Counted from the stretch's first letter, positions 26,688 to 34,680 are shown. The stretch is DNA of 64,000 nt from Haloactinomyces albus (GCF_031458135.1 NZ_JAVDXW010000001.1:4340001-4404000), one strand, 5' to 3'. Program-made: numbers and translations. Notes: generated by a model not told the origin, from the letters alone.

Positions 26688-26996
26688 ATGTATCGATTGG
26701 TCGCCTCGTACCACCACCCGAAGGACCCGGAGCACTTCCTCGACCACTATCGCAACGTTCATGCCAAGATCGCCTCGCAGATGCCGAACTGCCGAGCCTT
26801 CACCTGGGGTGTGTGCGAGACGCTCGACGGTTCCAAGCCGCCACACTTTCTGATCGCGACGCTCGAATGGGACTCGAAGGAAGACGCTCTTGCGGCGCTG
26901 AGTTCCCCCATCGGGCAAGAGGGCGCCGAGGACGTCGCCAACTTCGCCGACGCGGGCGTGGAGATGAACGCTTTCGAGACCAACGGTGAAATCTGA
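26688..26996 (+). CDS. EthD-domain protein
   Basis: A 102-residue ferredoxin-like alpha+beta-barrel protein with the opening YRLVASYHHPKDPEHFLDHY and the His-rich NVHAKIASQMPN, which match the EthD family. EthD proteins are found beside P450s, monooxygenases and ether or steroid catabolic genes and are thought to support substrate handling. The exact chemistry is not known. It lies 56 bp after the esterase in the same operon. Confidence 0.75.
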   Translation: MYRLVASYHHPKDPEHFLDHYRNVHAKIASQMPNCRAFTWGVCETLDGSKPPHFLIATLEWDSKEDALAALSSPIGQEGAEDVANFADAGVEMNAFETNGEI

Positions 26997-27037
26997 ACGG
27001 CACTGTTCGAGGCTCGTCCAGCAACGTCCACATGTAG

Positions 27038-27175
27038 GACTTCACCGGCGACGACTTGATCGACGTGGTCAGCAGTACGGTCTCGGTGCTGCCGAACCTG
27101 GGCGACGGCAGGATCGGCCCGGCGCGGAGGATCGCGCTCGGTTGTTCCTCGAACTCGGTGACACCGGTCTTCTGA
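27038..27175 (+). pseudogene. FG-GAP/VCBS-repeat remnant
   Basis: Between the EthD gene and the SDR a 45-codon frame reads DFTGDDLIDVVSS, then VSVLPNLGDGRIGP and ends with TGA. The spacing of DxTGDDxxDVV and NLGDG is that of one FG-GAP/VCBS beta-propeller repeat, found in secreted calcium-binding proteins. A TAG immediately precedes it and no start or further repeat is seen, so it looks like a fragment left by an older gene. The call rests on motif resemblance only. Confidence 0.45.
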
Positions 27176-27226
27176 AGTTGCCTATCAGCAAGAAAAGAAC
27201 GCCTCTGTAATCAGCACAGGAACGTA

Positions 27227-27991
27227 GTGGAGCTGGCCGTGGCAAGGTTGCAGAACAGAATTGCTCTGGTGACGGGCGCGGCGAGCGGAATCGGGGAAGC
27301 TGCCTCGATGCGTCTCGCGGAGGAAGGTGCCTCGGTACTCGTCAGCGACATTCGGAAGGAAGCCGGTGAGGAGGTGGCCGCCCGGATCCGCGGCAAGGGT
27401 GGTCAGGCGGTGTTCGCTCGGCACGACGTCGCAGACGAGGCGTCGTGGGAGGCAGTGGTGGGGAGGGTAATCGAGGAGTTCGGCGGGCTCGACATCCTGG
27501 TGAACAACGCCGGGGTCGGCGACATGGCCACCATCGAGGAGACCACCAAGGAACAGTACGACCACGTCGTGGCCGTGACCCAGACCAGCGTCTTCCTGGG
27601 TATGCGGGCCTCGGCGGACCTCCTCAAGGCATCCGCGCGTGCCGCTGTCGTCAACATCAGCTCCATCTTCGGCGCCATCGGCGGTTTCGGTACCTCTCCC
27701 AGCTACCACGCGGCCAAGGGTGCGGTGCGCATTCTCACCAAGAACATCGCGTTGAACTGGACCGACAGCGGAGTGCGGGTGAACTCGGTGCATCCCGGCT
27801 TCGTCGATACGCCCAGCCTCGAGTCGGTGAAGGGCACGGAGTTGGAAGCCGGCATGACCCAGCTGACTCCGATGGGGCGACTCGGCAAGCCGTTCGAGGT
27901 CGCCGCGGCGGTTGCCTTCCTCGCCAGTGACGACGCCTCGTTCATCACCGGCTCCGAACTGTACGTCGACGGTGGGTACATGGCTCGCTGA
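27227..27991 (+). CDS. Classical SDR-family oxidoreductase
   Basis: A 254-residue SDR with TGAASGIG for cofactor binding, DILVNNAG, catalytic Ser in VNISSIFG and YHAAK as the Tyr-Lys pair. The C-terminal GSELYVDGGYMAR is typical of 3-oxoacyl or hydroxysteroid-type enzymes. A GTG at 27227 follows AGGA, and a second GTG at 27239 is also possible. It has no mycofactocin-type insertion. Its place between the BVMO-esterase set and the CoA ligase suggests oxidation of the alcohol released by ester hydrolysis. Confidence 0.85.
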   Translation: MELAVARLQNRIALVTGAASGIGEAASMRLAEEGASVLVSDIRKEAGEEVAARIRGKGGQAVFARHDVADEASWEAVVGRVIEEFGGLDILVNNAGVGDMATIEETTKEQYDHVVAVTQTSVFLGMRASADLLKASARAAVVNISSIFGAIGGFGTSPSYHAAKGAVRILTKNIALNWTDSGVRVNSVHPGFVDTPSLESVKGTELEAGMTQLTPMGRLGKPFEVAAAVAFLASDDASFITGSELYVDGGYMAR

Positions 27992-28109
27992 GTTCGCGGC
28001 ATCGGCAAGCGCCGATTTCGAGGCAGCACAGGTGACTGGTACAGCATGGCGCGGGTTTCGGGATCAGGTGATCTCGTGCACCGCCTGATTTCTGTCAGGA
28101 CGGAATTGT

Positions 28110-29720
28110 ATGGTTCATGCTCATGTGAGTGGTGATCGGACGGACGAACGCCCCCTTGCGATCGGGGAGTGGCTCCACGGCGCCGCGCAGCGTGCTGCCG
28201 AGGAGGCGTTCCTCCTCATCGCCGGGGAGCGAATCGGCTACCGGGAGTTGGACGTCACCTCCGACAGGGTCGCGGCGGGTTCTTCGGAGCTCGGCCTTCG
28301 GTCCGGTGACCACGTCTGTCTGATGATGCGCAGCAGTGTCGCCGCGCTGCAGGTGTGGTTCGGCCTGGCCAAGGCCGGGCTGGTGGAGGTGCCGATCAAC
28401 GTTGCCAGTGGCTCGTACCTGCTGAGGTACTTCCTCGAGCACTCCGGTGCCACAGTGGTGGTGTGCGACGCCGAGTTCGAGCAGCTCGTCCGGGAATGCG
28501 CGGCCGACGTCCCCGGTATCGGCCACATCGTCGTTTCCGGCGACGAACCGGAGCACGACACCGCGCCGCCGGCCAACGGGGCGGCCCGTCATCGCCTGAC
28601 GGATCTGCTCGCGCATCCGAGTGCTGCGTTACCCACCGTAGATCCGTCCGACGCTGCGGTCATTCTCTACACGTCCGGGACCACAGGACCACCCAAGGGG
28701 GCCCTGCTCAGCCATCGTGCCAATGTCAACCTGGCCCGCCACACCGTGGATCTGCTCGGCTACACCCCCGCGGACCGTCTCTACAGCGTCTTCCCGCTGT
28801 TCCACAGCAATGCTCGGTACTGCAGCGTCATGGCCGCGATGGAGGCCGGCGCCGACCTCGTGATGGACCACAGGTTCTCCGCGAGCCAGTTCTGGGACAT
28901 TTGCCGTCGGCACGGCATCACCGCGTTCAACTACCAGGGTGCGATGATGAGCATCCTGTATAAGCAGCCGCCTCGTCCCGATGATGCCGACAATCCGGTC
29001 CGCCTGGCGTTCGGGGCACCGTGCCCCCCGGAGATCTTCGAGGCATTCGAACACCGCTTCGGCGTCCAGCTCACCGAGATCTACGGCAGCACGGAGACCT
29101 CGATCATCACGGATATGCCGCCGTGGGACCGCAAGATCGGCACCGCAGGCCACGAATCGGCCAACTACGAGGTCGCCGTCGTCGACGAGCACGACGAGCC
29201 CGTACCGCCGGGGGTGGCCGGGGAGATCGTGGCGCGTCCCAAGAAACCGGGCTGGATGTTCGACGGCTACCACGCCATGTCGGAGACAACCGTGGAAAGC
29301 TGGCGCAACCTGTGGTTTCACACGGGTGATCGGGGCCTGCTCGACGAGGACGGTTACCTGGTTTTCCTCGACCGGCTCAAGGACACGATCCGGCGGCGTG
29401 GTGAGAACATCTCCTCCTGGGAGATCGAGCGCGTCGTGTCGGCGCACCCGGCGGTGGCTCAGGCCGCAGCCTACGGGGTTCCCTCGGAGCTTTCCGAGGA
29501 GGAGGTCATGGTAGCGATCGTGGTGGCTCCCGGAACGGGACTGAACCCTGCAGAGCTGACCGAGCACTGTGCGGGTTCACTGACCGCCTTCGCAGTCCCG
29601 AGATACGTGCGCGTGATCGATGCGTTGCCGATGACTCCGAGCCAGCGAGTGGAAAAGTACAAGCTCCGCGCGGACGGTGTCACTCCGGACGCCTGGGATC
29701 GGGAGGCGGTTCAACAGTGA
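28110..29720 (+). CDS. Acyl-CoA ligase, crotonobetaine/carnitine-CoA-ligase-like
   Basis: A 536-residue adenylate-forming ligase. The P-loop is YTSGTTGPPKGA, followed by PLFHSNARY, YGSTETS, WFHTGDRG and RRRGENISSWEIE. The catalytic Lys is probably in QRVEKYKL at the C terminus. Overall features resemble the crotonobetaine/carnitine-CoA ligase branch, but many such proteins act on cyclic or steroid-derived acids. Its stop overlaps the GTG of the hydratase by GTGA, so ligation and hydration are coupled steps. Confidence 0.85.
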   Translation: MVHAHVSGDRTDERPLAIGEWLHGAAQRAAEEAFLLIAGERIGYRELDVTSDRVAAGSSELGLRSGDHVCLMMRSSVAALQVWFGLAKAGLVEVPINVASGSYLLRYFLEHSGATVVVCDAEFEQLVRECAADVPGIGHIVVSGDEPEHDTAPPANGAARHRLTDLLAHPSAALPTVDPSDAAVILYTSGTTGPPKGALLSHRANVNLARHTVDLLGYTPADRLYSVFPLFHSNARYCSVMAAMEAGADLVMDHRFSASQFWDICRRHGITAFNYQGAMMSILYKQPPRPDDADNPVRLAFGAPCPPEIFEAFEHRFGVQLTEIYGSTETSIITDMPPWDRKIGTAGHESANYEVAVVDEHDEPVPPGVAGEIVARPKKPGWMFDGYHAMSETTVESWRNLWFHTGDRGLLDEDGYLVFLDRLKDTIRRRGENISSWEIERVVSAHPAVAQAAAYGVPSELSEEEVMVAIVVAPGTGLNPAELTEHCAGSLTAFAVPRYVRVIDALPMTPSQRVEKYKLRADGVTPDAWDREAVQQ

Positions 29721-30511
29721 CGGGCGACCTTGTGCGGTTCACGCACACACAGCCAAGGCCCGGTGTCCTGATGCTGACCATGTCACGGCCCGAGAAGCTC
29801 AACGCGATGGACCAGACGTGGTTTCGTCAGCTGCGCGAGGTGATGGAGACAATCGGTAACGACGGCGATGTGCGAGCCGTCGTGCTCACAGGGGAAGGGC
29901 GAGCCTTTTCCGCCGGTGGCGACATCGACATGTTCCACGACCTTGCCGGCGATGTCGGTCGCGTGCGGCCGCACCTGCGGCTGGTCTACGACGCTTTCCA
30001 CGCGGTCGAGCGATGCGCCGTCCCGGTGATCGCAGCCGTCAACGGGATCGCGTTCGGCGGCGGAACCGAATTGGCACTGGCATGCGATATCGTCCTGGCG
30101 GCGGAATCGGCGCGTTTCGCCTTCAAGGAGCCCACCGTAGGCCTCACCCCCGGCTACGGCATTGTGCGAGGCCCCGAGGTTATGGGTCGGCACTGGACTC
30201 GCTATCTGGCGCTCACCGGCCGGGACATCGACGCGGTACGAGCCGAACGTGCAGGCTTGGTGCAGGAGGTGCACTCCGATGATGTCCTGCTCGACCGGGC
30301 TTTGTCGCTGGCCGCGGAGATAGCCGCCAATCCATCGCTTGCCGTGCAGGTCGGCAAATCCTTCGTCAATCGTGACACCGGAGACGGGTTCAACGAGTCC
30401 GTCGAGGCGACAGCCTTGCTGTTCGGAACCGACGAGCACAGCAACGCGGTGACGGCCTTCCGCGCTGCCAGGGGAGACGAACCCAGCAGCCGAGCGTCCG
30501 CAACAGAATGA
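29717..30511 (+). CDS. Enoyl-CoA hydratase/isomerase family protein
   Basis: A 264-residue crotonase-fold protein. GEGRAFSAGGDIDMF and NGIAFGGGTELALACDI form the two oxyanion-hole backbones, and EPTVGLTPGYG carries one of the usual catalytic acid positions. It should hydrate, isomerise or retro-cleave a CoA thioester in the beta-oxidation-like end of the pathway. A GTG start overlaps the ligase stop. It is the last gene of the rightward operon and is followed by a strong terminator. Confidence 0.88.
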   Translation: MTGDLVRFTHTQPRPGVLMLTMSRPEKLNAMDQTWFRQLREVMETIGNDGDVRAVVLTGEGRAFSAGGDIDMFHDLAGDVGRVRPHLRLVYDAFHAVERCAVPVIAAVNGIAFGGGTELALACDIVLAAESARFAFKEPTVGLTPGYGIVRGPEVMGRHWTRYLALTGRDIDAVRAERAGLVQEVHSDDVLLDRALSLAAEIAANPSLAVQVGKSFVNRDTGDGFNESVEATALLFGTDEHSNAVTAFRAARGDEPSSRASATE

Positions 30512-30577
30512 TCAGCACTGTCCGGAGTGAACGACGTGCTCCTGGACCGGATGTCCACAGTGCTGTTGCAAGCAGAA

Positions 30578-30620
30578 CGAGGGTGTCGGTGAACTCGCTA
30601 CCGGTTCACCGACACCCTCG
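30578..30620. terminator. Bidirectional 17-bp perfect stem terminator
   Basis: cgagggtgtcggtgaac and its exact complement flank a 9-base loop between the 3' ends of the convergent hydratase and NTF2-like genes. It would end both operons. The flanks have no long U-tract. Confidence 0.75.
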
Positions 30621-30647
30621 TGGATCGCCTTGGAAGATGTTCTCGCG

Positions 30648-31130
30648 TCAGCGGTGCACGAGACCGGTGAATTCTCGTTCGGGCCACAGCAGGCTCAGTC
30701 GGATGCGGGCGAACTTCCAGGCGTTGCCGACCTTGCGGTACTGATCCTCGTAGATTCCGAGGAAAAGCAGCGGATTCTCGTGGCCGCCGAGCGTGGTCAT
30801 CTCGCCGGACCCTGCCTTCTGACGGGTCAACCAGTCGGTGAGGTACCAGCGACCGTGCGCGGCTTCCGATCCGGTGATGGTGATCCACGGATTCGTCACG
30901 ACATGGAGCGAGTCGAACGGCTCACCGAGCGCCGGCATGATGTCGGCGAAGTTGGCCCGGATCGTCTCCGCTCCCACCCAATCGCCTCCGAAGGCCGCCG
31001 GGAACTCGCACACTGCGTCCTCGCAGAACAGCGCGGCGAGATCGTCGATGGCCTGACTGTCGAAGTAGGCCGAGTAGGCCTGCCGCAGTTGCTTGATCTC
31101 CTCGATCGTCAACAGTTCGTCCACCGTCAT
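30648..31130 (-). CDS. NTF2-like protein
   Basis: A 160-residue NTF2-fold protein with the opening EIKQLRQAYSAYFDSQAIDDLAALF, then DWVGAETIRANFADIM and LHVVTNPWITITGSEAAHGRWYL. GGGAG lies 6 bases before the ATG at 31130, which is preferred to the ATG at 31166 that overlaps the thioesterase stop. It is the last gene of the leftward SDR-to-NTF2 operon. A steroid-isomerase-like or dehydratase role is possible, but the catalytic Asp/Tyr set is not clear. Confidence 0.7.
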   Translation of the reverse strand: MTVDELLTIEEIKQLRQAYSAYFDSQAIDDLAALFCEDAVCEFPAAFGGDWVGAETIRANFADIMPALGEPFDSLHVVTNPWITITGSEAAHGRWYLTDWLTRQKAGSGEMTTLGGHENPLLFLGIYEDQYRKVGNAWKFARIRLSLLWPEREFTGLVHR

Positions 31131-31162
31131 CGGGAACTCCCATCTGGTTTGTCCGGCTCGGG

Positions 31163-31582
31163 TCATCCGACGGGTTCGCCGGTCCGGTCCAGTGACTGCA
31201 GGACCTCGGCGATCCGGGGTGGGATGTCCGTCTTCTCGTTGTTCAGGGTTCGGCAGACGAAGGTCATCTTCCCCAGGGTCACCAGTTCGGTGTCACGCCT
31301 GAATTCGAACCCGAGGGTGTAGGAGGAGGAGCCCAGGCGGTCCAGCATCACCTCGCAGGTGAGGTCGTCGAAGACGTGGGCAGGCTGGAGGTAGGTGGCT
31401 TCCGAGTGCACTCCCACCGTGATGATGTCGAATTCATCGGCGAGTTCCCCGCTGCGGATGCCGTTGTCGTACATCCAGGAACTGTAGGTACGCTCCATCC
31501 AGGGGTAGTAGGTGGCGAAGTAAGCGATTCCGACGGTGTCGCAGTCTCCGTAGGAGAGTCGGAAGTTCTGCTTGTGGCTCAT
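31163..31582 (-). CDS. Hotdog-fold acyl-CoA thioesterase
   Basis: A 139-residue 4-hydroxybenzoyl-CoA-thioesterase-type hotdog protein. LSYGDCDTVGIAYFATYYPWMERTY carries the family D-x-x-G-x-x-Y pattern (here DCDTVGIAYF), which holds the catalytic Asp in relatives. The start at 31582 gives the normal length. The frame is open further upstream, but that would overlap the MaoC gene. It should release a free acid or trim a dead-end CoA ester. Confidence 0.8.
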   Translation of the reverse strand: MSHKQNFRLSYGDCDTVGIAYFATYYPWMERTYSSWMYDNGIRSGELADEFDIITVGVHSEATYLQPAHVFDDLTCEVMLDRLGSSSYTLGFEFRRDTELVTLGKMTFVCRTLNNEKTDIPPRIAEVLQSLDRTGEPVG

Positions 31583-31592
31583 CACGACGAAA

Positions 31593-32006
31593 TCAGTCTC
31601 CGATCCGTACTGCTGCGGTTCCGGACAGCACCCTGCTGCCTTCCACCACATCGAGGTGCACATCGCAATCGGCCACCGTGACTCCGTCCTCCGCACGGAT
31701 GGCGGTCACGGTGCCGCAGGCACGCAGCGTGTCCTCGGCGAACACATTGCCCAGGTAACGCAGACGGATCGCCCGCACACGGGCGACTCCGCCGGCCCAG
31801 TGGCCGAGCATGGACACCACGTAGGCCTGGTTGAGTGGACCTTGGTTGACGACGCGGTCGCCCAGGTTCAGCGCACGGACAGCCTCGGCGTCATAGTGGA
31901 TGGGATTGGCATCGCGCATCAGGGCCGACATCGTCTTCATCTTCTCCGCGCTCACCGAAGTCACCTCGTAGGCAGGCAACTCGTCGCCGACACGGATTCC
32001 CGTCAC
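31593..32006 (-). CDS. MaoC/hotdog-family hydratase subunit
   Basis: A 137-residue hotdog protein. Its GTG overlaps the preceding stop as GTGA. Family signs are the GDELPAYEVTSVSAEKM opening and DANPIHYDAEAVRALNLGDRVVNQG, where the Asp and His of the hydratase-2 motif (D-x4-H) are conserved as DANPIH. With the previous gene it probably forms a two-subunit (R)-specific enoyl-CoA hydratase, as in steroid side-chain pathways. Substrate is unknown. Confidence 0.8.
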   Translation of the reverse strand: MTGIRVGDELPAYEVTSVSAEKMKTMSALMRDANPIHYDAEAVRALNLGDRVVNQGPLNQAYVVSMLGHWAGGVARVRAIRLRYLGNVFAEDTLRACGTVTAIRAEDGVTVADCDVHLDVVEGSRVLSGTAAVRIGD

Positions 32007-32485
32007 AGCCCCCTCCTCGGGAAGATGATCGAGTTGGTGCACGATGCCGCGAGTCGACCGTCGACGTCGTGCAGCTCCAGTCGATAACCGACAATGTCGA
32101 AGACGCCGGTGCGGTTTCCCCGTTTACGTTCGGCGGACACGATCCGACCGCGCACGGCGTATGTGGCGCCGATTCGAAGCGGCGAGTACACCTCGGTCGC
32201 CGTTTCCCCGGCCATGGGGCCATCGGATTCCCGGGCACCGAACATGGCCCACATCTGTTCCCAGGACATGCCCATCGCGGCGGTTCCGGCGAGGAAGACG
32301 AACACCGGGCTGCTCACCTCGTCGGTGGGGGATGCGAGTGAGCAGTCGTTGACCAGCCGTACCCACCAGGATTCGAAGGTGAACTCGCCCCCCGGAAACT
32401 CGGTCCCGATGAGCTCGGCCAGTCCTGCTTCGTCCGGAACCTCCGCCACTGCCACACCGGCAGCTCTCCGGCTTGCCTCGATCAT
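32003..32485 (-). CDS. MaoC-like N-terminal (FAS1-type dehydratase) domain protein
   Basis: A 160-residue hotdog protein of the kind found as the N-terminal half or partner of MaoC hydratases. PVFVFLAGTAAMGMSWEQMWAMFG and TEVYSPLRIGATYAVRGRIVSAERKRG are characteristic. It lacks the DxxxxH pair, consistent with a non-catalytic partner subunit for the next gene. It starts 10 bp after the NTF2-like gene, with GAAGG about 8 bases upstream. Confidence 0.72.
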   Translation of the reverse strand: MIEASRRAAGVAVAEVPDEAGLAELIGTEFPGGEFTFESWWVRLVNDCSLASPTDEVSSPVFVFLAGTAAMGMSWEQMWAMFGARESDGPMAGETATEVYSPLRIGATYAVRGRIVSAERKRGNRTGVFDIVGYRLELHDVDGRLAASCTNSIIFPRRGL

Positions 32486-32495
32486 TCGCGTACCT

Positions 32496-32909
32496 TCAGT
32501 AGGGCAGATCGAGTGCGATATGCCGCTTGGACAGCTTCCATCCGCCCTCGGTTCGGACCAGTTCGTCCTCGTACTTGCCCGTCGACAGCGCCGTGAGCGT
32601 TCCGTTCTGAGCCGAGAAGATCGTCAGGTAGGACATGCTGGTGGCTCGGTCGTCATCGGCGTCGATGATGATGTTGCTGGTGACATGGCGGCGCTGGTCG
32701 TTCTGCGAGTGTGCGGCGTCCCGCATCATGGTCAGAATCGCGTCCCGGCCTTCGAATGGGCCGATGAGATCACCGCCGGCGACTCGAAGCGACAGTACCG
32801 CCTCCGGTGTGAACGTGTCTTTCACCATGGCCAGGTCGCCGTCGTCGTAGCCGAGGGCATAGCGGTTGAGCGTGTTCTCGATCTCGGTTCGAGTCGAAGC
32901 AGGAGTCAT
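32496..32909 (-). CDS. NTF2-like small protein
   Basis: A 137-residue NTF2-fold protein with EIENTLNRYALGYDDGDLAMVKDTF, GPFEGRDAILTMMRDAAHS and RHVTSNIIIDADDD. It resembles the NTF2-like protein at 23.3-23.8 kb. AAGGAGAGA directly precedes the ATG. It lies between the mycofactocin-type SDR and the MaoC-like pair in the leftward operon. The role is not known. Confidence 0.72.
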   Translation of the reverse strand: MTPASTRTEIENTLNRYALGYDDGDLAMVKDTFTPEAVLSLRVAGGDLIGPFEGRDAILTMMRDAAHSQNDQRRHVTSNIIIDADDDRATSMSYLTIFSAQNGTLTALSTGKYEDELVRTEGGWKLSKRHIALDLPY

Positions 32910-32955
32910 TCTCTCTCCTTCGGAGCTGGGGGCGCATCAGGACGGGGAAAAGTGA

Positions 32956-33795
32956 TCACTTCACGGCTGCGCCGGCATCCACCGGGAAAGTCGCTCCCGT
33001 GACATATCGGGCCTCGTCGCTGGCCAGGAAGAGAACCGCGTTGCTGATGTCGATCGAGTCGACCCAGGGCACCGGCAGTGCGTTCAGCGACATGAACCCG
33101 GGGATGGCCTTGTCCTGACTCGGCTCCGGGTCGCCGGGAGTGAACAATCCGTACGTGCCGGGATTCTGGATCATCGTCGTGTCGACGTTGGTCGGATGTA
33201 CCGTGTTGACCCGGATGTTGTAGGGGGCGAGCTCGTTGGCCAGGGTGCGCATCAGCCCGACGATGCCGTGCTTGGCGGAGACATAGTGCGCTACGTTTTG
33301 AACTCCCTTGAAACCGCCGATCGAGCTGGTGAACAGAATCGATCCGCCGTTGCCCGCTTCGATCAAGCGCGGAATCGCGGTCTTGGCCGTATGGAACACG
33401 CCGGTCAGGTTGATATCGATCATGTCCTGCCACTGTTGCGAACTGAGCTCCCAGGAGCGCGCGAAGCTCGCGATTCCGGCGTTGGCCACGACCGTGTCGA
33501 TACGACCGAGTTCCGCCACTCCCGCATCGAAAGCCGATTGCAGCGCGGTCAGGTCTCGGACATCGGCCTTGTGGGTCACGATCCGACGCCCCAGCTTCTC
33601 GACCTGGCGAGCCGTTTCCATGAGGTCGTCTTCGGTGGCCAGATTGAAAAACGGGGTGACGGTGTCGATGTCGGCACAGATATCGATGGCGATGATATCC
33701 GCACCTTCCTCGGCCAATCGCACGGCGTGGCTGCGACCTTGCCCCCGCGCTGCGCCGGTGATGAAGGCGACCTTGCCTTGCATGCGTTCTGACAT
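32956..33795 (-). CDS. Mycofactocin-coupled SDR-family oxidoreductase
   Basis: A 279-residue SDR of the mycofactocin-dependent type (the TIGR03971-like group, which includes carveol dehydrogenase). TGAARGQG binds the cofactor. The insertion between the second strand and the next helix (AIDICADIDTVTPFFNLA through ETARQVEKLG) is the hallmark of the group, thought to bury NAD so that it cannot exchange. YVSAK is the active-site pair. The start at 33795 has AGGAAAG upstream. It heads the leftward operon, and the shared operator copy F lies about 114 bases upstream. Confidence 0.88.
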   Translation of the reverse strand: MSERMQGKVAFITGAARGQGRSHAVRLAEEGADIIAIDICADIDTVTPFFNLATEDDLMETARQVEKLGRRIVTHKADVRDLTALQSAFDAGVAELGRIDTVVANAGIASFARSWELSSQQWQDMIDINLTGVFHTAKTAIPRLIEAGNGGSILFTSSIGGFKGVQNVAHYVSAKHGIVGLMRTLANELAPYNIRVNTVHPTNVDTTMIQNPGTYGLFTPGDPEPSQDKAIPGFMSLNALPVPWVDSIDISNAVLFLASDEARYVTGATFPVDAGAAVK

Positions 33796-33906
33796 GAATC
33801 GCTCGCTTTCCTGCTTGCCGATGGGAGGAACCAGTGCTCGGGACGTAGCGCGACGCGATGCAGCTCGCATCGCCGATCAGCATGCTCACTCGAACGAGCT
33901 GTCTGT

Positions 33907-33923
33907 GATGATGGTTATACTGG
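33907..33923 (-). promoter_or_regulatory. Shared AT-rich operator motif, copy F
   Basis: On the minus strand this reads AGTATAACCATCATCAC, preceded by AACC as in copy A (AACCAGNATAAC in both). A CCTTGACAT element lies just upstream on the same strand in both copies. It points toward the mycofactocin-coupled SDR. Confidence 0.5.
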
Positions 33924-34001
33924 TTTGAAATGTCAAGGCTTCTCCGTCCCGGAGTGGCGGTCATATCCGGGATGCCGGTCGAACAGGACTTGCGGCTGCT
34001 G

Positions 34002-34622
34002 TCACCCGATGGCGAACCCGCTCGCGAGGTGGCGCATGGCGGTGTCGATGGCGTCGCACAGCTCGACCTCCGGCTGGTGGAGCCATTGCTCGTAGGCGGC
34101 CAGTGCCGCACCGAGGCAGGCGTAGGCGACCGTCTGCGGTACCAACGCATCCGTGGAAGCGCCGAGTCGGCGTGCGACGAATTCGACGACGATGGCGCGC
34201 CACTCGGCGTAACGCAGCGTCGAGTGTGCTTGCAGCGCGGGTACCTGCAGGATCAGCTCCAGGCGGCGCCGATGCCGTGCCGCTTCGGCGGGGTCGTCGA
34301 CCCTGTTGAACTCGACGACGACGGTGCGCAGTGCCTCCATCAGCGGCTGGTCGTCCGGGCAGGCGAGGAACTTCTCGCGCATGAGGACGAGTTGCTCGGT
34401 GAAGCTACCCCAGACCACATCGTTTTTGGAGTCGAAGTACCGGAAGAACGTTCGCCGCCCGACCCCGGCAGTACGAGCGATCGCATCGACGGTGGTGGCT
34501 TCGAACCCGTGGCGATCGAAGAGTTCGAACGCGGCTCTTTCGAGTTCATGGCGACTTGTCGTGGGACGCCGACCAGGGCCGTTCGTTGCTCCGGACGGGT
34601 GCTCCGAAGATGGTTCTGCCAT
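34002..34622 (-). CDS. mftR: Mycofactocin-system TetR-family regulator
   Basis: A 206-residue TetR repressor with HTH residues around TVDAIARTAGVGRRTFFRYF, which matches the MftR subgroup found beside mftA. The C-terminal ligand domain is helical (QTVAYACLGAALAAYEQWL). The start at 34622 follows GGAAGAGG, and longer frames reach 34721. It is divergent from mftA with an inverted repeat between them, so control of the mycofactocin operon and itself is expected. The related mycobacterial regulator responds to acyl-CoA. Whether this one does is not visible. Confidence 0.85.
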   Translation of the reverse strand: MAEPSSEHPSGATNGPGRRPTTSRHELERAAFELFDRHGFEATTVDAIARTAGVGRRTFFRYFDSKNDVVWGSFTEQLVLMREKFLACPDDQPLMEALRTVVVEFNRVDDPAEAARHRRRLELILQVPALQAHSTLRYAEWRAIVVEFVARRLGASTDALVPQTVAYACLGAALAAYEQWLHQPEVELCDAIDTAMRHLASGFAIG

Positions 34623-34663
34623 AACCTCTTCCATTTTGACACGGGATGCCATTAATGTTGTGC

Positions 34664-34680
34664 GCGCCATCACATGGCGC
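34664..34680. promoter_or_regulatory. Probable MftR operator GCGCCAT-CAC-ATGGCGC
   Basis: Perfect 7-bp arms around a 3-base centre lie 23 bases before the mftA start and 41 bases from the mftR start, covering the shared promoter region. Confidence 0.6.
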
